A stretch of DNA of 64,000 nt, from the NCBI RefSeq assembly GCF_002234675.1, contig NC_019880.2:13753756-13817755 (forward strand). Reading direction: 5' to 3'. The notes below the pieces were generated by a model. That model was not told the DNA's origin and did no database searches. It saw nothing but the letters and a program-made list of their open reading frames with translations. Shown one piece after another: positions 37,970-49,900 of the stretch. Within the stretch, counting starts at the first letter, position 1. The number at the start of each line of letters is the position of its first letter. This DNA is from Oryzias latipes. Its lineage: Eukaryota; Chordata; Actinopteri; Beloniformes; Adrianichthyidae. Both the position numbers and the translations under genes were made by a program.

Positions 37970-40900
37970 CTAAGACGAGTCCTCCACCACTAAAGGATGG
38001 AGAGCGTGATTTTTCAAAAGTGTCTTCAGTAACTCCATCTCTCTTTCTGCCTCCCTCAGTTTTCTGCGTAGTGTTTCATTGTCTTTTTTGAGACTCTGAT
38101 TTTCCTGAGAAAAAACAAAAAATGAACACAATATGATTTATACAATAAATATGAATGCATATGTTGCAGGAACCTATGTACTCACCAATTCAAGGGATTC
38201 ATGTGTGCCTTTGCTCTCATCTCCTGATTTGCAGTTCTTTGCCAAAACAGATGCTTTGTTTTCCCATTTGGCGCAGTATCGTGTTTTCCTCTGCAGCACT
38301 GAGTTGGGGGACAGAGGAAGGGTATGTGGTACGGCGGTCAAAATTGAAGGCTGAGGGTTGCTGCTTTCAGCCGTAGGAGAGGACAACGGCGGAACTGCCA
38401 GAGAAGACTGAAGCTGGGTCGCCTCCACAGCTTCCACAGTAGGACAGGAGAGCTGTGAGCCCTCAGTCTGGGTGTAGCTATGGACCCTCACAGGCCTCTT
38501 GCGGGGTGCAAACTGAGAGCTGTGGCTGTAGTCTTTGCTGTCGTCTGGGGGGTAGGGGAAAGGGCATTCCTCTGAGCCTGAAGAAACAAATCTTATGATA
38601 TTGCTTTTTGACATTCCAGTTGTCTTAAAGTGGAAAAAAATAGAAAATCCAAAAGACTGCCTCTTAGGTGTTCTGAATTAATGTAAAAGCTACGATAAAC
38701 ACTATTATAAATCGGTCTATATTAAGCAAAACTAAAAGTACCTCTGCTCTGAAATAGATTTCGTATATTAGACGGGCAGTTTACATATCAGAGAAACTAA
38801 TCCTGATTATCCTGACAGCAGACATGGGATAGTAATGGAGGTTTCTATTAAGTGCTGAGAGCTGAATCTTGTGGCTTTCAACTTTCTCAGCAGAGATAAC
38901 AGGAAATGTGACTGCCCAAACTCAGTATCACACTGGTGGATTTCAGAACCTCAGGTAAGAGTGCTACATGTGGGCGAGGCTCATAGACTGTAAAAACAAT
39001 GGACGAATCGAGGTGTGACATCACCCATAGAAAATGCCTTACCTCGGCTCTCGCGAAATGCCGTTGCTTCCTGATACGGGCGCTGCCATTTTGAAACCAG
39101 TCGACAGTGATGGGTCAGAGTCGCTCAGAGTCAATGAATTTATGGCAATGGCAACAGTAGTTGCCATAGATACGATGACTCAAAGTGACTCTGACCTATC
39201 GCTGTCGACTGGTTTCAACATGATGGCGCCCGTATCAGGAAGCACTGGTACTCCCTATTTGGGAACACAAAAAGGGAGGGGTTGAGCTGTCCATTGTCTT
39301 TACAGTCAATGATGTGGCTGCATATGTGTGTTGAATTACGCTAACCCACCCTCTGAGTTGCCCGTAGCAACGGGTGTAGTGCTCAACGGTGGACTGTCGG
39401 TGGTGTTGGACACTTTGATGTTTTTCTTGCACTCAAACGCCACCTGGTCTTTGCAGAGTTTGTGGCAGTTCATGCCGCAGTCTGTGCAAGCCAAAGAAAG
39501 CAAAACATGTCACAGCAGGAACTTCAACAAGCAGTTTTTTTTTTTCTCTTTCCCGCGCCCCTTTGAACTGCAAATGCAGCTCTCCGACCTGTGCAAGCCT
39601 CCAGTCAAGCAAACAAATGCTTAGATGTTGTGAAGGACGGGGGAGGGAGAGAAAAAAAAGTGCGGTTCTTGGTACATACTATTTTTTTTTTTTCTCCCCT
39701 GTTCTGCAAGGCTCAGTTCGCAACATGCTCTCTGAAAAACCACACTTCACCTCACCTGCTCCCCACAAGACACTGTCTGCATCATTGTTTCTGTCAAAGA
39801 CTCGCATGCCAAAATTACATGGGTGAAAATATAATGATTACCCTTGCATCTGTAGCCTTGCTTGATAACACCCCATAACTGTTAAGGGAAAAAAACAGGT
39901 TTGTTTGTTTTTAAAAGTAAAGGAGCAGAAATGTGCTTTTTGTGAGGTTTTTACTTACAAACCCGGAGCAGTTGTCACAGAAAGTGGGTTTCATGTAAGT
40001 GGCCTCTTGGAAGTTGTGCACGAAGCCAAGGCCAAGTTTAGAGCAGATGACACTAGCCCTCATAAAGTAAGCAGTGATCTCCTCTCTGCTCACCATGCCT
40101 TCCCTGAAAAGTCACAGAAGACACACTGTAACCAAGCAGAAGGAAGTGGGCTTTCGGATCTCCATGTCTACCACTTCATCTAGTGTAAGGTGCATGGTAA
40201 CGTGCTAGTATTTAAAGCTGTTGTTATGGTCTGCTTCCGTAGCTTTTGTGTATTTCCTGTTCTAAAGCTTGTGACTACAAATACCACACTTGCTTCCTCT
40301 CAAGTCTCAACTGATCCGAAAGGGCGCGTGTGACCTCAAATACCTACTTCTCTTTGTCCATGACACAAAAGGAAAAAGGAAAGCTGGCAGCAATCTTCTC
40401 AAAGTCGTCATGAGAAATGAAGCCGTTCTCATCGTGGTCGTAGTTCTTAAACACAGACTGGAAAAGACAAGGAAAAAAACACCATTGTTACTCAACTATT
40501 AGAGAACAATAACGGCGAGGGCAGACTGCCAAAATGGCTGCATGCAGAATAGTTTAAACTGATGATTGCCATTACATAACGCCATTACTGACTGGCCATG
40601 CAGCGGCAACACTTGAGAAAGGAAGCACTTACATCAACCATTCTCTGCACATGTTTGCTGATGGTTCGAGGGTCAGGTTTAGGAGCCACTCCAGATGCCC
40701 AGTCAACACAAACTGGAGGTTTGGAGGGGGTGGATGGCTGAAGCACAAACATATAATGTCATTAAAATAAATATTTATGAAAAAACAGTTCCTGTGGTGG
40801 AAAATTAGGACATTTATTATTATTTTTTAAATTAACCCTGTAAAGCCCACTACACCAAAGAATTGACCGAAAATTCAATTTCTTTTAAAAAATTAACATG

Positions 40901-43900
40901 TTTTATAAAAACCCTTTGGTGAAATCCACAAAATAAACTTAGTCTAGCAAATGGTGTGTTAAAGGGCTATTTAATGCAAAATCAACTTTTTTGAGCTTTT
41001 GAGTTTATTATAATTAGGGATGAAAGTAGATTTTTCTTTATGCCGGTACTATAACAAGTTACATAAACATTATTTTTTTTTAATAGCTGTAAATGCAAAT
41101 TACGGTTGTGACGATTATACAGTGAATTGATTCATCCAACCGAATTGCTCTGTCTGATTCAAGTTGGCAACTGAATCAAATTGAACTATACCAATATAAA
41201 ATCGTTTCAGAATTAAAAATAAATAATAATAATCGATCTTGTAAAACACCATTTGGATTGAGACACTGTAGGTTTATTCTACTTTACACATATTGTGACA
41301 GCAAAAACTGATCAGTCCATCATTAAAGTCCAATGTGTGGAAACACTTTGAATTTAGCAAATACATGTGACCTTACAGTGTGGTTCTAATAATGTTCCTT
41401 TTGGATTATTTTGATGTGGAAAACCAGCAGTGGGCTGAACTTTAGGAAACTAAAATGTGAATGGATTTGCCATGAATTCTTGTTTACCTATTTGTTTTAA
41501 TTTATACTTGATAATCTTGCAAGAAATATGAGGAATCTGGACGCCATCTGAGTCTGAGTTGTTTTGGCTAAAGATGCACTGGATAGATTTTAAGTCATTG
41601 AATCGGATCGTTTACAATAAACCAATATCGACTATCACTTGTTAGTAAATAGAAAATGTATGAATTTATGAATCAGATCAGCGACCACAAATTATGATAT
41701 GAATCAAAACCTTGTTAAAAAATTGTTACAACACTAATATGCTGGTAGATAAATGCATTTGAGAATAAATCTTGACTGTACGGTAAATAAAAATGTAGAT
41801 GGGCTTTGTGAAAAAAATTTTGCATAGATGATTGTACAACTTGACAAATGCAAAAAATGCACCTCCTTTCTCATTTTCTTCTTGTCCATTACTAATTTCG
41901 GCTTGTACATCTTCATCCTTAACAATCTTCCCTGCATTTTTCTTCTTTCAATTACTTTTTCAAGTATCAATTAATTTTTTTGCTGCATCTTTCACTTCTA
42001 CCATTGCATTAGGTTTTATCTTAAAACTATCAATGACAACAGTGTTCAGAAAAAATGTGAAAACTGTTAAAAAAAAAAGGTTAAAAACAAACCAACCGCC
42101 AACTTGACTGTGAATGAATTGAGTGACCCCGCTCAACAAATCAAACATGTATGCCATGTATATATATGTATATGATGTTGTAAAGATAAAACGTTCAAAG
42201 TAAAGAATAAAAACAAAAATAGTACAATTCAGCTTTTAACTACTTGTAAATCAAATTTTAGCATTATCTTTTTAGAACAAATTTGAAGAGATAAAACACT
42301 GTAACCACAACAAAAAAATAAAAAAACGAATTAACTACCGTACAACAAAAAAGACCTTTATTCACAGTAAAGGTTGATGTTAAGAAACCATATGTCTCAG
42401 CTTTGAGGAGCTGACGTGGTTTCATCTGTCGGTATTGATCTGCTTTGCTGTGGAGAAGATTCTCTCAGGTTTTTTTGAGGAGATGGTTCTATATGAAAAA
42501 ATGAAAAGCTTAGTGCAAAAGCTTGAAAGTTTTAGTTGAGTTAAAATGACCGCTTTGTGTTTTTTGTTGTGTCCTTGCAGGCGAGGGAATATAAAGCTGT
42601 GTCCGTGTTTGTAACACTCACAGGTGCCTTACAGTTCTTAGGCTCCCGTGCATAAGACAGCTCGTAAATCTCATCCTCAGAGTAGTAAAGGTCCAAGGAC
42701 AGCTGTAAAAGAAAACAACATCAGCACAGTGGAGCCACACAGACAATACACTGAGCTCTTTTCATCCAAAGATTTCACCTTGATGCGTGTTTTGGCCAAA
42801 AACTCAGGCTACGGGGCCACAATTATCTTTCATGGGCATTTTATCTTTCCATTATGATTAAAACATTGTACAATAACAGCACAGCAAACAAATCTGGTCT
42901 CATTCGCATTCAGTTTATCACCCCCACACTCATAAATCACAGACTCTCATCCCTCCCACACAAGACAATCCACTTGCTGAAATCCGCTCATTTTCATCCA
43001 TGTACAGTCATGTGAAAAAAGTGCGTTTTTATGAGGAGGTTTAACCTGTGAAAAAACAGTGGAAATGCACCTGGGGCTGAACAAGACCTAAATAATTGAT
43101 GCTACTGCAGTAAGATGGGCAGCTGAATGACATATTGCAGCATGTCATTCTTACTTAACAGAAGCTAACCCAAAGCAGGAGTTTGACTATGTAAATACAT
43201 GCTATCATGCAATACTTTACAGAGCCACATTGAACTTAGATGCTGCTACATTTGTGAACATTTAGAAAATTCAAATATTTTGATCCTAACTGCCCAACAG
43301 GAAAATGGAATCTTTCCGTTTTTAGCCAATCTATATATTTACTTTTAGCATTACTTGGCTACAATAAAGGTGTTGACTAATCTCTGATTAAAAAATATTT
43401 GGACCAAAACCTGCAAAGAATTCTATTGTCATCTCAGGTCTTCTCTTCCACAGAAACATATACGTATTTTGCCATCTTTGTGTTTAATGGGTGAAACTAT
43501 GTTGCAAGGTGCGGTTATGAATTGCAGCTAAGTGTCTCCATGCTTGTTCTTGTGTATAAAGGAAGTCTTGTGGCCAGATGTAACTTTGAAGACCAAAGCT
43601 GTTCTGACTTTTTTGTTTTTTGCTTTTGAAGAGGTCTTCTCCTGTCAACACTTTCAAACTAAATATGTCTGTTCAGTCTTTTACTGTTGTGAAGTTTGAA
43701 ACAAGTTAATCTGGATCAACGCCGACAAGTATCTCCTTTCAAACATTTGAAACATTGGGGCAAAATTTTGACTTACCGTCAGAAGATGAACCAGGTCCTT
43801 GTTTGCGTCTAATCTTGGTGGGATCTGCTGGAGCTGGATGAGCTCATTGATGTGGTTGTAGAGGACTTGGAGTTTATGGATATTCACCTTGTTGTCTTCC

Positions 43901-46900
43901 ACATAGTCTGACATGGCCTCATTGACGGTAATCAGATCTTTCAGGTGGACACCAAGGATGGGGATTTTAAAACCCGAACACCTGCTGTAAGCGTGTCTAT
44001 AGTTGTCATAGTTCCTGCAGGAGGACAGCAGGTCTGTCATCTCGTTCAGGACCTGGGAATAAATTAAAGTATCTGTGATTAAAAATAAATAAATACATAG
44101 CTTTTGAAATTGGTTAAAAAATATAAAGACCCACTTCAATGAAAATGATGTTTTTGGTGTTTTTAACATGTTCTTGTGGTATTTTTCTCACGATGGACAT
44201 TTGTAAATTAATTTAAGCTTACAATAGCGTTTGCATTTCTGAGTATTTCTTTATTGATATTGTGGTGAATCAGGAGTAGATAAGAAAAAGGAGTTGAAAA
44301 AAAGTCTGTAGCTGTGACATAGGTGCTACAATATGCACACGTGCTCTGCTCCGCTCCATTGTGATGCATCCACTCGCAGAAAATGTTACGGCTGGATAGT
44401 TCCAATAATGCTAAATTGGGGGGTGTAAGTGGTGGTAAACTGGCGGGAGACCATGAAAACAGAAGATGTCGTGAAGCCGGGGGCAGGCTTACTAAGAGGT
44501 ATATTTCTAATAAACTACTACAACTATGCCTACTCTATGTCCTAGAAAACGATGCAACTTTTTTATTTTGGCTAAAAACGGCATAATCATAATTAAAAGA
44601 ACACTGGACTGCTTTTACAATTGATCAAAATATGTTTGGAGTAGGACTTTAACACAGATAAAGTTAGTACTAAATTAACAAATTATTGTGTTTTTTTTTT
44701 TTTTTTTTTACAGGAAATATGTTTAAAAGTTCCTTATACTAGACATCTAAGCAGATTGTCCTGTAAGATTGTGTCTCTTTAAGGCACAACTTCCACTGGT
44801 AACTAACTCTAAATAATCAAAAAATGGTAGAGTGCCAATAAAACAAGGATTGATGTGGGTTGACTGTTTCCTGTTTGTTTTTTTTAAAACGAGGCCCTCC
44901 TGTGATTACTGACAGAGACTTTCAAACTGACTAAAATGCTTTTTTATTCTAATTTACCCTCCATAGGTTTAAAGAAAGTCTATTTGTTTGCACTATATTA
45001 GAACCAAATCTCCAACATTTTCGAAAATTATCAGGAAAAGATCTCTTTCTTGTGTAAAGGTTTTTTGTCTAGGATGTAGCAACAAAATAAAGGAAAAACT
45101 CGCGTCAATGTGGTGTTGAGGCTTGTTCACTTGATTTTATCAACGGACAACTGAACAGTGTAAGAAAGAGGAAGAATAGCAACGTGAGTTCCTTTAAGTC
45201 GTTACCTTGGTGACCTCGCTGGGTACATGTGAAGTGGTGTCTTTCAGTCTGGAAATTGAGCTATGGCATAGTCCCCCCACCACTGCCATTAGTGTATTGT
45301 AGTTGTGCATTTGGTGAAGACTCTGATCACACAGACGGAGAACAAGCAAATGGTTTTGTAATTAAACAGATTTACAGGTACACTTATATAACTCATAAAA
45401 GGAATGTTATTTAACATAATACTGTCTTTTTCTTATGCTGCACTATAAAGAACCTCACTGCACTATAAAGGACCTCACTTTTTTCTGAGGATATTGTTTT
45501 TCTCTATTTTCCAGTCTCCAAATCATGCTGTCACTGAGACCTCATGGAGTGAAATCTGTTTCTACACCCGAAGGTTTTTGAGGTTGACAGCAGTGAGCAG
45601 TAGCAATGTGATGCGTTAGTGTTACAGTGCAAAAGTGCAAAAGTCCATCAGAGCGCGAGTCTGCCTAACAGTTCCCCAAAGTCAGGGTATCAGTTCTCAG
45701 CATTCAACACCCAAATTCACACTGAACGTTATATCAAGTCATCTCTGCCTTTTCTATGGTGTTTAAGTGGAATTTATTCAACTGCTGCATAAGCTTGAAG
45801 TTTTTTAATGCATCAAACACTTAGTTAAATAAAAATCTGCAGCCGAGCCCTTTTAAAATCATCATTTCACAGTGGATTTTTCATGGTGAATCTTTATGCC
45901 GCATTAGGGATTAGTGCTTTACAACTGTAATCTAAACATGTGAACAATGGAGCAATGTATATGCAAAAGGAAATGTTAGGCTATTAAAAGAAACTACAAG
46001 AGCAGATGGGGGGGTTGTGTTAACCACTACCTGTGCAACGTGGAGAAACTTTGTGAAGACCTCAGCTCTCAGCTGAGCAGTCGGCCGGCTCAGCACCATC
46101 AGCTGAACCCACTGGGACATCCCATTACACAGAGCGATGGAACGCTCCAGAACAGGAATGTCCTTCATGCAGCAGCTCTGCATGTAATTCTGAAAGTCTA
46201 GAAACTGTCGAAGCAGAGAGAGACATGAGCCCAAACAGCAGCGCGGAAACAACGAGGCATTTCCCACAAAGTGGGTTTAAAGAATTATGTGAGAGCAGAA
46301 GATAACCCACATACGATGCTTCTCTTTCATTGAGAGCGAAAGCGTGCACTTACTGATATTCTGCAGAAGGATTTAAACTCCAAGTAGGTGAGGTGGTCAG
46401 CTAACTCAGAGGGCTCCAGGTGATCAAAAAGCAGAGAAACCTTCCTCTTTTTACTGTAGTTAGCTTTGATCTTCTGGCTGGCCTTCCATGACCAGTCCCG
46501 CTCATTTCTACAACAACCAACAATAGAAACCTTGAAAGAAAAGCTCAAGGCATGGAGTTTACTTACACAATCTCATATATGTGGCCTGGTATTTCTGAAA
46601 ATATTGAAAATTCTTATCAATCAAAGCTTGTCCCCACACTGTACATGTGCAGAAGTTTCTGTCTGACATTATGGTAGAGCTATGATTTGTGCAGGTAGGG
46701 CTTTGGTAAGCTTGAAACAAATAAGCTATTTAACCAAAGGATATCTGAATAACTAAAATGAGAGGTGCCTCCAGTCAAAATCTCTGCACCAACGTTAAAG
46801 AAAAATCCATCCTTGAACTCTATTGTTGCGACAAACTGACAGATTCTTGTCGGCTTCGTGTCTCAGATGGACAGCTGGTCAGAGATTAACACTTACATCC

Positions 46901-49900
46901 ATTTGGTCTCTAGGAGAGAGCAAAGATGCTCCTGTCCTTGCTCTCTGATCAGATCTCGAAATTCATCCAGCTTGTCAGACAAGCTGTGGTGCAATCGGAA
47001 CATTCCCCAGAATTCCTGAATCCAATGCCTGGTGGTCAGAAACGACAACCATAAGAGCAATGTAGAAACAAATGTTATTTACTGGATTTGTCTCACTAAC
47101 CTTATAAAGTAGCATATCCTCTGACACTGTGTTGGCTGCTCATTGTCCACTGCTGTCTTAAATGTAATTAATAGTAAAGGAAACGGACCAAATGTCAACA
47201 GTAATGTTGTTGTTTTTACTGACAGTAGGGATGAAAAGTGCTTTTCACACTTGGGGCTTGCTTATCCTGACATCAAATCAATGAAAAATAATTAGGCAGT
47301 GGTTTAATTAAAGTTTCTTTTCTGTAAATGCCTCATTACTGGAATCTATAGCGTCTGAACCAAAAAAGGCAAACAAAAGTGACATTTGGTCATGTGGGAG
47401 GCAGCAGCTGCACAGAGCAAAGCTCAGAGCATCACTCAGTGAATCATTTTTGGGATATGACAGATAATTGAATAACAAAACGTACAAAGAAAGCATCATT
47501 AAAAATTAAGGACCAATTATTAAATGTCAGGTTTTTTTTCATATTTTGGTGGCAGGTCTCAAAAGATGCTTTATTTCAGAGATTTTCTGCCCACAATATT
47601 TTCCTTTTGACGGTCATGCTTCTCTCTGTTGTGCAGAAGGAAGCTGTTGTGCAGAAGGAAGCTGAATTTATATAAGCCTACAGTAAAAAGCACTTCTTTA
47701 TCAGACAAAGGAGCTTTTATAAAGACTTGACAGTATGGCTCTCATTTGTCAGAAATCAAATTGAAGTGATGCACATAGAAAAAAACCTAATTGCGTCAAG
47801 GGAGTTGAAGAACCACCCACGCAATCCCAAGGCTAAAATGTGGCAAAGACTGGTAATCGTCCCTGATTTTTTTCTTTTTTTTTTATTGTTGTTGTTTTTA
47901 TCCGAACCCTCAGACTAAACTCAACATACCCTTTTGGGTCTTCAGCTTCAAGAAGAAGGTTAAAAATAGCAGAGGTTGCATTTAGCAGAGTGTGCAAGAG
48001 AGCCTCGTAGGTATAAATGATTAAAAATGACTTCTATGAGGAAGAAAAAGGATTCAATTAACACTTGAAGACTCAAGCCCCCTTAATCGGACAATGAACC
48101 TTTTGGGGCTTAGTATAGCCAGTACTAAATGTAAACCTAAATAGAAGTATATATTTAAAAACGTGTTTATGTTGGGTTGCTTTGGAATGAAAACTGTTCA
48201 AAGAGAGTGGATTTAGGTGTAAGCATGAACTGCAGAGTGCCCATCACATTTCACTCTGACAGCAAACAGGAGCACAGTGAGCTAAGAACAGGCTTTACTG
48301 TGCGTTGCTGCTGACAACCAAAGGAAAGCGATGCACGGCCGGAGATTTGATCCCATGCTGCTCAGAAAACCCTGAGAATCCTGCTAGAAGATGTAGGAGT
48401 TGATGAAGGATATAGACAGACGAGCTTGTCCAGAAGGTCACTGGAGGACATGAGGAGACGGTGCATGGTCAAAGTGACGTTCAGCAGGTGGCTGCTCCCC
48501 CGCAGATCACCATCTGTGTCTGCAAAAGTAGAAGGATTGAATTTACCCATAATGCTTGAAAAATGGAGCAGAAATACTGAAGTTAAGTCAGTAAAAGCAG
48601 ATTTTGAACGTCTAGAACGTCTAGATTTGCCAATGATATGAAATACCCATTAGGGATAACTGTTAGACATAAGTGTTTGCATATTGAGTCATGAAAATGA
48701 CTTCTATGAGCCTGAATTTGCCACTACATTTATGGTTTTAAGCAGCCTTGATAAATGGGAAACATTTGTTTTAGCTGTGTTTTTTCCAACAAAACCTTTT
48801 CGATAAATAGTCTTTTTTTACATAATCCATCTTTAAATAAATAATTCACAATTAAATCACATAGGAGATCAAGTCACACAACATTTGTTGCTATTAAGAA
48901 AGAAAATACTCCTTATTTACTGCTATGTGTCATAGAGTTTGAATTCATGTCTGATAAAACTGAATTCAATATTTTTTAAATAAAGTTATTTTGATTAGTT
49001 GTTAATTGTTTAAACATTTTTGACTCTATAGTATTGATGTCTCTGTCCTTATTTTTGAGACATGCATTTAAGGCAAGTCTTCTTTCTCTTTCGGCTTTTT
49101 CCCATCTTTCGAGGACGAGTCGCATGGTTAACTTGGCAATGTTTTACGCCGGATGCACTTACTGACGCAACCCTCTCAATCCATCCGGGCTTGGGACCGG
49201 CACAGAAGCAGAGAAAGAAATGCATTTAAGGCAAGTAATATTCTAATAATCAAAAACATATATTTTAATTAAGAGTATAACTAAAATACTATTTTACCAG
49301 TTATGGCAGATTTATAAAAGACTGTATTGTAGTTTAGGCTAAAAAAAAAAGGAAAATATGAGGACTTTAGAGAGTTTCTTTCAGGTTTTATCCTTGTGTT
49401 TTGTCACAGTATGCTGTTATATAATGTGTCATAGTGCAAATGAGTGCATACATAGATCTAGTGTCCATATGCGTGCCATCAGTATGCATATTTTCATCTT
49501 TGGAAAACGCAACTAACAAGGAAATTGTGTTATCTCCAACAACGGCGCAAGGTATTTGATTAAATGGAAAGCAGGTGTTGAGGTTAACTGGTTAAAACAA
49601 CCCGCTTTTACCCAAACTATCCGCACGACCTGTGGAAGATTTACCTTTTCCTCTGATTGTGTGGAACCCTTGTACTTCTTTGCCTCACTAGCATTTTCTT
49701 TTTGCTTCCTCTTCCCTGGCGTGTTTGTAACTTCCCCTCTTTGTGACGAGGCCACCTTTCCTTATTGTTTTAATTTCACAGCCGACCTCTTGAGATGCAC
49801 TTGGAGAACTTGTCATGTTAGGATAATCTACATGAGAAAAAGTATGTTTCTAACTGCCATAAAGCAGTTAGAAAGCTTTTGCAAAACTCCCCACTGGTAA

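Noticed and set aside
47930..48040. Candidate rasgrp1 exon reading [20 protein letters not shown]
   Set aside because: Open and ending in a donor-like GTATGT, but the peptide does not match RasGRP at this place, while the 26-bp exon at 47101-47126 restores the expected RICYFIR in the right phase.
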